From contig JHUT02000001.1 in NCBI GenBank assembly GCA_000690595.2, positions 434,001 to 498,000 on the forward strand: DNA of 64,000 nucleotides, written 5' to 3'. This stretch comes from Natrinema mahii (GTDB taxonomy: Archaea > Halobacteriota > Halobacteria > Halobacteriales > Natrialbaceae). The position numbers were made by a program, and so were the translations under genes. This document shows positions 42,482 to 50,208 of the stretch, one piece after another; position 1 is the first letter of the stretch, and each line of letters opens with the position of its first letter. The notes beneath the pieces are model-generated. The model saw only the letters and a list, made by a program, of their open reading frames with translations, made no database searches and had not been told where the DNA came from.

Positions 42482-43582
42482 TCACATTGAACGCGATCGA
42501 GGGCGGAGCGCCCGCTTTGCCTCGTCCTCGAGACGGGCGATCGATCCCCGGGAGTCCGCGACTGCGACCAGCAGGTCGGTCAGGTTCACCAGGTCGCCGA
42601 CGTACTCCCGGCGCCGACGGTCCCAGCGGTCGCTCGCTCCGTCGTCGGCGAGGATCTCGAGCGAGCGATCCCGGACCGCGTCGTAGGCGTCGAACTGTTC
42701 GGCCAGCCCGGCCCGCTCGAGTTCGCGGAACTCGCCGTACTCGTGGTCGTCGGTGCCCCGGTACCGGAACGCGGGGGTGCCAAGCAGCGCGGCCTCGGTG
42801 GCCATCGTCCCGGTATCGGCCACCAGCAGTTCGGCCTCGGCCATCGCGTCGTGGATCAGCGCGGGGTGGAGATCGTACGGTCGCGCCGGGAGGTCCCGCA
42901 GGTCCAGCTCGTCGCCCTCGTCGGAGACGAAGACCGTCGCCGCCTCGCTCAGCCGCTCGATCAGATCGCGGCGCTGCTCGGGCCGGAACCCCTCGAGGTC
43001 GGTGTCGTGGAGGGCGTCGAGGGCGTTGAACCGGACGATGACGTACGGCTCGTCGGGATCGACGTCGAGGTATTCCCGGACGTCGCCGGCCGGCTCGAAC
43101 ACCTCGGGGTGGAGATAGGCACATTCCTTGAAGCCGTCGAACGTGTAGTGGGCGTCGCCGAGGTCCCGACGGGTCACGTCGGGCGAGATAATGCAGTCCG
43201 CGAAGGGGCGCGAGACGGTGTGGTTGAAGTCGCCGGGCTCGTCGTCGAGGACGAGGACGACCGGCGACCGCGAGAGCGTGCCGGCGTAGGCCGCGTAGGG
43301 CCCCCGGCCGAAGACCACGTCCGGATCGAACCGCAGCGCCTCGAGCCCGATCGTCAGGAACTGCCCGCCCAGTTCGCGGGCGAACCCGAGCCGCGAGTAG
43401 CCATCGGTCTCGTGGCGGCCATAGACCCGATAGGGCATCCCGAAGAACTCGAGTAGGTCGGTCGTACAGGCGTACTCCCGGGTGAGGACGAGGACGTCGT
43501 GGCCCGCCCGCTCGAGGCGGTCGACCGCGTGTCGGTACAGGTGCACGTGTGCCGGCGTGTTCGCCAGGACGAGGATCCGCAT
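42482..43582 (-). CDS. DUF354 glycosyltransferase-like protein, copy A
   Basis: 366 aa from ATG 43582. The N-terminus ILVLANTPAHVHLYRHAVDR is the GT-B-like opening of DUF354 proteins; further landmarks are VFGRGPYAAYAG, VLVLDDEPGDFNHTVSRPFA and the C-terminal donor-site segment DTGTMATEAALLGTPAFRY. DUF354 proteins are related to UDP-GlcNAc 2-epimerase and MurG-type transferases and occur in archaeal glycan loci, with activity unproven. A close homologue lies at 60106. The motif variant ATTACAAAG sits 25 bp upstream of the start. Confidence 0.82.
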   Translation of the reverse strand: MRILVLANTPAHVHLYRHAVDRLERAGHDVLVLTREYACTTDLLEFFGMPYRVYGRHETDGYSRLGFARELGGQFLTIGLEALRFDPDVVFGRGPYAAYAGTLSRSPVVLVLDDEPGDFNHTVSRPFADCIISPDVTRRDLGDAHYTFDGFKECAYLHPEVFEPAGDVREYLDVDPDEPYVIVRFNALDALHDTDLEGFRPEQRRDLIERLSEAATVFVSDEGDELDLRDLPARPYDLHPALIHDAMAEAELLVADTGTMATEAALLGTPAFRYRGTDDHEYGEFRELERAGLAEQFDAYDAVRDRSLEILADDGASDRWDRRRREYVGDLVNLTDLLVAVADSRGSIARLEDEAKRALRPRSRSM

Positions 43583-43607
43583 CGTCGGGGGGTAGCCGCC
43601 CGCGAGG

Positions 43608-43616
43608 CTTTGTAAT
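43608..43616 (-). promoter_or_regulatory. ATTACAAAG, variant motif at the DUF354-A promoter
   Basis: Minus-strand GCGATTACAAAGCCTCG, one change from the consensus. It ends 25 bp from ATG 43582, which fits a leaderless transcript driven from this element. Confidence 0.55.
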
Positions 43617-43707
43617 CGCATTACTACAGACGGGCGTGAGACGAACGGGCGGGAGGCGATCGTCACGTCCCGCTGTACGTGAAGAAAACCGCGCTCGAGC
43701 GCCGCGG

Positions 43708-43716
43708 ATAACAAAG
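43708..43716 (+). promoter_or_regulatory. GATAACAAAGC motif at the GT4 promoter
   Basis: GCGGATAACAAAGCGAC on the plus strand, 31 bp before ATG 43748. Divergent from the variant at 43608-43616. Confidence 0.6.
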
Positions 43717-43747
43717 CGACACCGGACCGTCGTCCCCCGCAGTCGAG

Positions 43748-44731
43748 ATGGAGGTTCTCACGCTCACGACCCACGCCGACGCCCCGTTCATGACTCAGCA
43801 ACAGGCCGCCCTCGAGGAGCGCGGCGTCTCCTTCACGACGCTGTCGGTGGCCGGGGAGGTCGCCGCCGACACCGATCGGCGGCCCGTCGACTACGTCCGG
43901 ACCGTCCCGCAGGTCGTCCGGGAGGCGGCGACCGGCTACGATCTGATCCACGCCCACTACGGGCTGACGGCACCGCTGGCGCTGGCGGGGCTTCGAACCC
44001 CGGTCGTCCTCTCGCTGTGGGGATCGGACGTCCACGGCCCCGTCGCCCCCATCAGCAAGGCGGCCGCGCCGTTCTGTGACGAAGTCGTCGTCATGTCCGA
44101 GCGCATGCGCGAGGCGCTCGGGCGGGAGTGTACGGTGATCCCCGACGGGGTCGATCTCGAGCGGTTCCGGCCCGAGCCACGGGAGCAGGCCAAACAACGG
44201 GTGGGATGGGACGACGAGGGCCGCGATATCCTCTTTCCGTACCCGCCCGCTCGCGGGGTCAAGAACCACCCGCGGGCCGAGCGGATCGTCTCCGTCGTGG
44301 ACAACCTCCGCGAAGACCCCGTCCGGCTCAGGACCGTCCACGGCGTCGCCCACGACGCCGTCGCCGACTACATGAACGCCGCCGACGCGTTGCTTTTGAC
44401 CTCCGACAGCGAGGGCTCGCCCAACTCCGTCAAAGAGGCGCTTGCCTGCAACCTCCCCGTTGTCGCCACGGACGTCGGCGACGTTCCCGAACGGCTGGCC
44501 GGCGTCGACCCCGCCGTCGTCGCGACGACCGACGAGGAACTCGTCGAGGGGCTGCTCGCGGTCCTCGAGCGCGACGAGCGATCGAACGGTCGCGCGGCCG
44601 CCCGCGAGGTCAGTATCGACCGGACCGCGGACCGACTGCTCGCGGTCTACGAGCGGGTCGCGGGCACGGTGATCGAAACCGACGGCGAGCGTGAGCGGCG
44701 ACGCGTCGCGGGGACGGGCCGGCTCGAGTAG
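43748..44731 (+). CDS. Glycosyltransferase family 4
   Basis: 327-aa GT-B enzyme. The N-terminal acceptor domain has HAHYGLTAPLALAGLRTPVV and VVLSLWGSDVHG; the C-terminal donor domain has VIPDGVDLERFRP and the GT4 EX7E region SEGSPNSVKEALACNLPVV. A short 327-aa version. Would transfer a sugar from a nucleotide donor to a glycan intermediate at the membrane. Driven by the motif at 43708. Confidence 0.87.
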   Translation: MEVLTLTTHADAPFMTQQQAALEERGVSFTTLSVAGEVAADTDRRPVDYVRTVPQVVREAATGYDLIHAHYGLTAPLALAGLRTPVVLSLWGSDVHGPVAPISKAAAPFCDEVVVMSERMREALGRECTVIPDGVDLERFRPEPREQAKQRVGWDDEGRDILFPYPPARGVKNHPRAERIVSVVDNLREDPVRLRTVHGVAHDAVADYMNAADALLLTSDSEGSPNSVKEALACNLPVVATDVGDVPERLAGVDPAVVATTDEELVEGLLAVLERDERSNGRAAAREVSIDRTADRLLAVYERVAGTVIETDGERERRRVAGTGRLE

Positions 44732-44762
44732 GCGTCGGTCTCGCCTTCGACATCCGCCCAAG

Positions 44763-44787
44763 TATATTTTTCTGGGGAAAACATATA
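44763..44787. promoter_or_regulatory. Imperfect AT-rich inverted repeat upstream of the toxin-antitoxin pair
   Basis: TATATTTTTC-tggg-GAAAAcATATA, arms pairing with one bulged base, just upstream of ATG 44812 and overlapping the likely TATA box. It could be the autorepression operator of the pair. Confidence 0.4.
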
Positions 44788-44811
44788 TTTCACCGGTGCG
44801 TACGGTGGCGT

Positions 44812-45399
44812 ATGAGCGAGGACGGTCCACGAGTCGCCGACCTCGAGCCGTTTCCGGAGACGGACGCCGACGACGAGGTCAACGACGCCGCGGAGACGGA
44901 ATGGCGGGCCGCGACGACGGCGTTCGAACGCGTCGACGCAGTGTTAGGTCGGACGACCGACTGGCAGCGCGCGAGCGAGATCGCCGATCGCGCCCGCGTC
45001 TCCGAACCGACCGCACGCAAACACCTCACGGCCCTCGCCGAGACGGGGCGGGCGGCGACGAAAGAGACCGGCACGGGGAAACGGTTCCGTCGCGATCCCG
45101 ATCGGCGACGGCTCGAGCGGGTCCAGCGACTGGCCGACGACCACTCGCGGGCGGAACTCGAGCGCTCGATCCGCGAGATGAAGGCGCGGATCCGGGAGTT
45201 CGAAGAGCGCTACGACGCGACGGGTCCCGCCGAACTCGTGGATCGGCTGGAACCGGACGACCAGGACGGCTGGGACGACCTCTCCCGATGGAAGACGACG
45301 CGTCGGAACCTCGCGTTCGCGAAGACGGCCCGGTCGTTCGCGGAGACGCGACTCGTCGACGCGAGGAGTACCAAGACGGGACACACGGAGAATGCCTGA
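44812..45399 (+). CDS. HTH antitoxin-like protein of a TumE-type pair
   Basis: 195 aa. An acidic N-terminus precedes a winged helix (VDAVLGRTTDWQRASEIADR, then RVSEPTARKHLTALAETGRA, about residues 42-85) and a helical C-terminal half with a probable coiled coil (about 95-135, RRLERVQRLADDHSRAELER). The organisation resembles the haloarchaeal DUF7342 regulators found in front of DUF6516-like partners. As the first gene, it is the likely autoregulator and antitoxin. Overlaps the next gene by 8 bp. Confidence 0.65.
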   Translation: MSEDGPRVADLEPFPETDADDEVNDAAETEWRAATTAFERVDAVLGRTTDWQRASEIADRARVSEPTARKHLTALAETGRAATKETGTGKRFRRDPDRRRLERVQRLADDHSRAELERSIREMKARIREFEERYDATGPAELVDRLEPDDQDGWDDLSRWKTTRRNLAFAKTARSFAETRLVDARSTKTGHTENA

Positions 45400-45823
45400 C
45401 GAACGGGGACCGATCGACTGGGACGCGCTCCGCGCGGTCGAGGGCGTCTTTCGGGACCGACTGAACGGACTGGTCACTGACGCCGAATACGTCCCCGACG
45501 CGATCGACCCGGTCGAACTGCGGGTGACCCTCGCCGCCGGCTTCGACGCCGATCGCTGTCGGTTCGACGTTCAGTGGTGGACGAACCACGGCTACAAGTA
45601 CCACTACAGCGAGGCCGACCTCGAGTTCCGGTTCGGCTGGGAGATCCGGCCGGGTGTGCCGGACAAGCACTTTCATCCGCCCGCGAACCCCGCCGAACAC
45701 CGCGAGTCGTGTATCGCCCACGAGGAGCCGGAACTGGTCACGCTCGCGGTTATCAAGTGCTGGTGGGACGCGCTCGAGGCCGGTGATCCCGCGGTCCTCA
45801 ATTCGAACGAGAACCCGCCGTAA
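45392..45823 (+). CDS. TumE/DUF6516-like toxin candidate
   Basis: 143 aa. Contains RFDVQWWTNHGYKYHYSEAD, then FGWEIRPGVPDKHFHPPANP and AEHRESCIAHEEPELVTLAV, a His-rich arrangement (HYH and KHFHP) resembling DUF6516/TumE toxins. Predicted beta-rich with a conserved His/Trp core, no membrane part. Translationally coupled to the HTH gene upstream. Assignment is from pattern, not search; an unrelated DNA-damage or stress protein is possible. Confidence 0.55.
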   Translation: MPDERGPIDWDALRAVEGVFRDRLNGLVTDAEYVPDAIDPVELRVTLAAGFDADRCRFDVQWWTNHGYKYHYSEADLEFRFGWEIRPGVPDKHFHPPANPAEHRESCIAHEEPELVTLAVIKCWWDALEAGDPAVLNSNENPP

Positions 45824-45865
45824 CCCCGACGAGGAACGATCGTCAGCGATCGCTCCGTCTCGCAG

Positions 45866-46840
45866 TTATTGGACTTCCGCCCGGTACCACTCCATCGCCT
45901 CGGGAACGTGGGCCTCGAGGGGCTGATACTCGTACCCTAACTCCTCGCTGGCCTTGCGCGACGTGTAGAACAGCCGCCGGGTCGCCAGCTCGGCCATGTC
46001 CCGGTCGAAGGGGAACACCCGGCGGTCGGCGACGGCGTCGACGACCTCGGCGACGGGGCCGGCGGCGCGGATCGCTGTCGCGGGCACGCGGAGCCGCGCG
46101 GGGGAGCCGTCGACGGCGTCGGCGATCCGGGACACGGCGCGGTCGTAGGTGAGGTTCTCGCCGCCGAGGATGTAGTGCTCGCCGCTCTCGCCGCGCTCTG
46201 TGGCCGCCAGCAGCCCGTCGACGACGTCGGCGACGCCGACGATGCTCAGCCCGCCGGGGAGGTGGGCGGGCATGGTCGGTTCGACGCCCATCGCGAGCAA
46301 CTGTGCGGTGAACGCCTCGTCGCCGGGGCCGAAGATCGAGGTCGGATGGACGGTGACGGCGTCGCCGCCGGCGTCGGCGTAGTCGTCGACCAGCTCCTCC
46401 GCGGCGGCCTTCGAGGCCTGGTAGGCCCCGACCGGCCCGGCCACGTCGGTCTCGTCGGCGAACGTGTCGTCGCCCTGCGGGCGTCGCGTCCCGGCCGTGC
46501 TGGTGAACACGAGTCGGCCTGCGTCGGCGTCGCGACAGGCCGTGAGGAGCCGCTCGGTGCCGTCGCGGTTGACCGCCCAGATCGTCTCGGGCCCGGCGCT
46601 CCAGAGCCCGATCCCCGCGAGGTGAAAGACCACGTCCGCGCCGTCGACGAGTTCTCGCAGGGCCTCGCCGTCGGCGAGATCGCCGACGTGCCAGTCGATG
46701 CCCTCGAGGTCGCCCCGGTCCGAGGTCGGCCGGCAGAGGCCACGAACGGTCCAGCCATCCGCCAGCAGCCGCTTGCAGAGGTGGGAGCCGAGAAACCCCG
46801 TCGCGCCGGTGACCGCCGCAGTGGGGGCGTCGGCGGACAC
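45866..46840 (-). CDS. NAD-dependent epimerase/reductase (HpnA/DFR-like SDR)
   Basis: 324-aa extended short-chain dehydrogenase. Rossmann motif TGATGFLGSHLCKRLLADG (about 11-29), VVFHLAGIGLWSAGPE, SSTAG-type catalytic region FTSTAGTRRP and YxxxK in VGAYQASKAAAEELV (about 140). It reads like hopanoid-associated sugar epimerase or dihydroflavonol reductase relatives. Third gene of a tight trio with a DUF362 protein and a Gfo/Idh enzyme. Sugar substrate unknown. Confidence 0.82.
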   Translation of the reverse strand: MSADAPTAAVTGATGFLGSHLCKRLLADGWTVRGLCRPTSDRGDLEGIDWHVGDLADGEALRELVDGADVVFHLAGIGLWSAGPETIWAVNRDGTERLLTACRDADAGRLVFTSTAGTRRPQGDDTFADETDVAGPVGAYQASKAAAEELVDDYADAGGDAVTVHPTSIFGPGDEAFTAQLLAMGVEPTMPAHLPGGLSIVGVADVVDGLLAATERGESGEHYILGGENLTYDRAVSRIADAVDGSPARLRVPATAIRAAGPVAEVVDAVADRRVFPFDRDMAELATRRLFYTSRKASEELGYEYQPLEAHVPEAMEWYRAEVQ

Positions 46841-46842
46841 GG

Positions 46843-47775
46843 TTATCGACCCCCCTCGAGCTGCGGGGGCACGGCGTCGCCGGCCACTGCCGCGTAGACC
46901 CGGTAGGCGGTCGTGACGGCGGGGTGGGGGTCGTCCGCGGGCGGCAGGTCGCCGTCACCGATCCGCTCCCGGAGGCGATCGACGTCGATGCCCGCGCCCT
47001 CGACGGCGACCGGGTCGTCGGTACGACGGGTGGTCGAGAGCGCCGGGTCGGCCTCGAGCGAGCGGCCGAGCAAGGAGGTGGCGACGGCGTCGACGGCCGG
47101 AGCCGAACCCGCAAAGAGCGCGTTCGCGGCGACCGGGTCGCCGCCGTATGCGACCGTCGCGTCGAGGACGGCGACGGTCGGTTCGATCGATCGGGTGACT
47201 GCCACGGGGGCCCGATCCGCCCCCGCGTCGCAGTCGACCAGCCCGGCGAGCGTCCGCATCGCGCCCGCGACCGGCCCGTCGGCGGTCGGCCGCAGCGACG
47301 GGACGACGACGACCGCGTCCTCGGCGAGCCGGGCCGGGATCGAGAGCGCGACCGGTTCGTCCTCGACCCCGCTGAGGCCGCCGGTTCGGGACTCGTCGGC
47401 CAGGTCGACGCAATCGGCATCGAACCGCTCGAGCAGGGCCGGATACCCCAGATACGCCGCGGTCCGATCGAAGTCGATCCGGTCGTCGGTCGCGCCCGCG
47501 ATGGCGATCTCGGCGTCGGTTCGCTCCTCGAGGCGGGCGACGATCGCGCCGACGACGGCGGGGTCGGTCACCATCCCCGACGAGGGATGAAACGGGTAGT
47601 GGGCGTCGGGAACGATCGTGATCCGCTCGGCGTCGGAAAGGGCCTCGAGCGCAGGGCCGAGGACATCCCGCACCGGTGACTCGAGGGCGGCCAGCCGGGC
47701 GTCGACGTCGGGCGTCCAGCCGCCGCGGCGGTCGGCGTCGTCGGTTCGGGCCGCACGGACCGTCTCGGTTCTCAT
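46843..47775 (-). CDS. DUF362-family protein
   Basis: 310 aa. DUF362-like alpha/beta protein: RITIVPDAHYPFHPSSGMVT, VVGAIVARLEERTDAEIAIA and EDAVVVVPSLRPTADGPVAG are characteristic. It lacks the C-terminal ferredoxin Cys clusters of some DUF362 proteins. The family is found beside Gfo/Idh and epimerase genes in haloarchaeal glycan loci; its chemistry is unknown. Stop-start overlap with the Gfo/Idh gene (4 bp) and a 2-bp gap to the epimerase gene show one transcript. Confidence 0.72.
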   Translation of the reverse strand: MRTETVRAARTDDADRRGGWTPDVDARLAALESPVRDVLGPALEALSDAERITIVPDAHYPFHPSSGMVTDPAVVGAIVARLEERTDAEIAIAGATDDRIDFDRTAAYLGYPALLERFDADCVDLADESRTGGLSGVEDEPVALSIPARLAEDAVVVVPSLRPTADGPVAGAMRTLAGLVDCDAGADRAPVAVTRSIEPTVAVLDATVAYGGDPVAANALFAGSAPAVDAVATSLLGRSLEADPALSTTRRTDDPVAVEGAGIDVDRLRERIGDGDLPPADDPHPAVTTAYRVYAAVAGDAVPPQLEGGR

Positions 47776-48923
47776 CGCGTCACCTCCGGGGTCTCTCGGT
47801 CGTCCGCGGGACCGCCCGTCTCGCTGTCCGCGTCGTCAGCCGTACCGTCCGTCTCGTCCGCTTCCGCGGCGAGTTCGTAGGCCCGTTCGGCCAGCGCGAG
47901 TGTTCGGCGGCCGACCTCGCCGTCGACGGGCGGTCGCTCCCCCTCGCGGATCGCCTCGCAGAAGTCCGCCAGCGCGTCGTAGTGGGCCTGCAGATAGAAG
48001 GTCGGCCCGAAGACGTCCGGTTCGTCGCCCGTGAACCGGCTCGCGACGTTCGAGAGCGCCGACCTGGCCGCGTCGGCGTAGAAGTTCGCCGGCAGGTAGT
48101 CGTCGTTGCTGATCGTCCCCGTCACGCCCTCGAGGCGCAGTCGGGTGTTGACCTCGGGGAGTTGCTCCCACTGGTAGGAGCCACAGTGGAGCGTGATCGT
48201 CGTCCCCGTCTCGGGAGCGGCCATGAGGACCGTCGCCGCGTCCTCGACATCGGTCTCGAGGCTCCGGCCCGTCGACGCGTCCCGCACCTCGAGGTCGCCG
48301 AACAGCCACTCGAGGACGTCGAAACAGTGGACGCCGAGTTCGAACAGCGAACCGCCGCCGGCCGCGTCGGCGTCGAGCGGCCAGGACGCTGGGGCGTCCT
48401 CGGCGGGCGGCCGGCCGAGCGGGCCGTCGTTGAGCCGGGTGATCGAGGCGTAGGGGACGTGACCGACGCTGCCCTCGTCGTAGGCCGCTTTGACCCCCTG
48501 CATGTCCGGCTGGTAGCGCAGCGTGTGGTCGACGCCGACGGCGATGTCGGCCTCGCGTGCCGTCTCGAGGAGCCGGTCGGCTTCGTCGGTCGAGCGGGCC
48601 AGCGGTTTCTCGACGAAGACGTCGACGCCGGCCTCGGCGGCCCGCTCGACGGCGTCGGCGTGGAGGAAAGGGGGGAGGGCGACGACCGCCGCATCGACGT
48701 CCTCGGCCGAGAGTAGCGTCGTATAGTCGTCGTAGGTCCGCGAGACGCCGGCCCGTTCCGCCCGCTCGCGGTTTGCCGGGACGGCGTCGGCGGCTGCGAC
48801 GACCTCGACCGACGGCATCGCCGCCGCCGATTTCAGGTGTACCATGCCGATGTTGCCGACGCCGAGGATACCAAGCGAGAGCGCGCTCGAGTCCGTCCAG
48901 CGATTCAAAAGCGGTGGAGTCAT
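47772..48923 (-). CDS. Gfo/Idh/MocA oxidoreductase, first gene of the trio
   Basis: 383 aa. Rossmann start LGILGVGNIGMVHLKSAAAM (about 17-36), EKPLARSTDEADRLLETA with catalytic Lys, VDHTLRYQPDMQGVKAAYDE and the family GGGSLFELGVHCFDVLEWLF. The acidic C-terminal 35 residues are a disordered tail. Likely dehydrogenates a sugar nucleotide. Its ATG at 48923 is 26 bp from the GATAACAAAGC motif, so the trio appears to be under that element. Confidence 0.87.
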   Translation of the reverse strand: MTPPLLNRWTDSSALSLGILGVGNIGMVHLKSAAAMPSVEVVAAADAVPANRERAERAGVSRTYDDYTTLLSAEDVDAAVVALPPFLHADAVERAAEAGVDVFVEKPLARSTDEADRLLETAREADIAVGVDHTLRYQPDMQGVKAAYDEGSVGHVPYASITRLNDGPLGRPPAEDAPASWPLDADAAGGGSLFELGVHCFDVLEWLFGDLEVRDASTGRSLETDVEDAATVLMAAPETGTTITLHCGSYQWEQLPEVNTRLRLEGVTGTISNDDYLPANFYADAARSALSNVASRFTGDEPDVFGPTFYLQAHYDALADFCEAIREGERPPVDGEVGRRTLALAERAYELAAEADETDGTADDADSETGGPADDRETPEVTR

Positions 48924-48949
48924 CTGCCCGAACAGGGGGCCGCGGCGGG

Positions 48950-48958
48950 CTTTGTTAT
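48950..48958 (-). promoter_or_regulatory. GATAACAAAGC motif at the Gfo/Idh-DUF362-epimerase promoter
   Basis: Minus-strand GGCGATAACAAAGCCCGCC. Ends 26 bp before ATG 48923, the same geometry as the sites at 43608 and 43708. Confidence 0.6.
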
Positions 48959-49007
48959 CGCCGTCGTACGTCTCGTCGAGCTTTCGTGTAGCGCTCCCTT
49001 TCAGCCG

Positions 49008-49952
49008 TCACTGCCAGCTCGCCGTTGCCCGTTCGCTAAACCCCGATTCGGGCGCGACCCGGCCGGCGACGTCGGCTATCGTCTCGACCCGGAGGTCCGT
49101 CGCGGCCCGCTGGCGGTCGAGATACGACAGGATCGCCCGCATGCGCCGGTCGTCGCGCTCGTCGGTCAGGTTGTTCGGGTGCAGCCACATGTGAAAGAGC
49201 CCGTCGGTGCGGGCGGCCTCGTCGATGCCGCGACGGGCCAGTTCGACCATCGGGTCAGCCCAGATCGACTCGGCGACGGTGCGGGCGGCCCCCTCGAACC
49301 CGAACAGGAACAGCGAGGCGGGAACGTTGACCAGCCCGTACTCGTCGACGACCGGTTCCACGAGCATCGATCGATCCCGGACCGTCGAGTCGAACAGGCC
49401 GCGGACGCCGTCGCGGGTCGGCGACCGCCCGCGATAGGCCGTGATCCCCTGTTCGGCCAGCACGTCGCGGTGGCCGACGTCGTTGCGCGGATAGACCAAG
49501 GTGTCGATCGACCGGTTCCAGTCGGCGGCGATCTCGCGACTGCGCTCGAGTTCGGCCACCGCGAGTTCGCGGTCGGTCTCGGGGCGACCGAACAGCACGT
49601 GCGAAAAGGTGTGGCTGGCGAACTCGTGGTCGGCGTCGGCCTCGAGGACGGCCGCGACGAGGTCGGGGCCGTATCGGAGATCCTCGCGGTCGACCCACTC
49701 GCCCCGTTCGCGGGCGAACCAGCCCTCGGGGGCCGGATGGTCGTCGTGAACCCCGTCACAGCTGTCGAGCATGAGGTGGCCGACGACGGCCCAGGTCGCC
49801 GGCACCTCGAACTCCTCGAGTAACTCGAGCATGACCGACCAGCCGCGACGGCCGGCCTCGACCCGTTCGGCCGGCGGCGTCACGAGGTCGTGAAACCCCC
49901 AGCCGAGTTCCGCGTCGAGCGAGATTACGACGCTGCCCACGGATCCCACCAC
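49008..49952 (-). CDS. Polysaccharide deacetylase-like protein A
   Basis: 314 aa. NodB-homology pattern: VVISLDAELGWGFHDL opens the domain with the metal/base Asp, HEFASHTFSHVLFG supplies the metal-binding His-x3-His, and VYPRNDVGHRDVLAEQGI and the late MWLHPNNL complete the fold. It may deacetylate surface polysaccharide in the outer space, although no signal peptide is seen, so a cytoplasmic substrate is possible. Candidate GTG starts at 49952, 49949 and 49940 all follow the motif at 49994-50002. Confidence 0.8.
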   Translation of the reverse strand: MVGSVGSVVISLDAELGWGFHDLVTPPAERVEAGRRGWSVMLELLEEFEVPATWAVVGHLMLDSCDGVHDDHPAPEGWFARERGEWVDREDLRYGPDLVAAVLEADADHEFASHTFSHVLFGRPETDRELAVAELERSREIAADWNRSIDTLVYPRNDVGHRDVLAEQGITAYRGRSPTRDGVRGLFDSTVRDRSMLVEPVVDEYGLVNVPASLFLFGFEGAARTVAESIWADPMVELARRGIDEAARTDGLFHMWLHPNNLTDERDDRRMRAILSYLDRQRAATDLRVETIADVAGRVAPESGFSERATASWQ

Positions 49953-49993
49953 GGTTGGACGCGTTTCATATCTGGACGGTTCCGACGGGATGA

Positions 49994-50002
49994 CTTTGTT
50001 AT
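49994..50002 (-). promoter_or_regulatory. ATAACAAAG motif at the deacetylase A promoter
   Basis: Minus-strand TCCATAACAAAGTCATC, 41 bp from GTG 49952 and 53 bp from GTG 49940. Confidence 0.55.
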
Positions 50003-50143
50003 GGATCTCTTGCCGGCCGCGGAACCGAGACCGGCGTCGTCGCCCGTCGACGAGCCCGCGGCGGCGAGACGGGCCGGGTTCGCGGCCGGGTTAACCGAAC
50101 CGAACAGGGGCCGGGCCGATGCGACACTGCCTGAACACGCTCT

Positions 50144-50152
50144 ATAACAAAA
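50144..50152 (+). promoter_or_regulatory. ATAACAAAA motif at the phosphodiesterase promoter
   Basis: CTCTATAACAAAACGCG, last base differs from the consensus. 56 bp before ATG 50209, divergent from the site at 49994. Confidence 0.5.
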
Positions 50153-50208
50153 CGCGCATCGAGCGATTCCCGGGATAGCAGGCGTCGCAGACACTTCAAA
50201 ACCCAATC

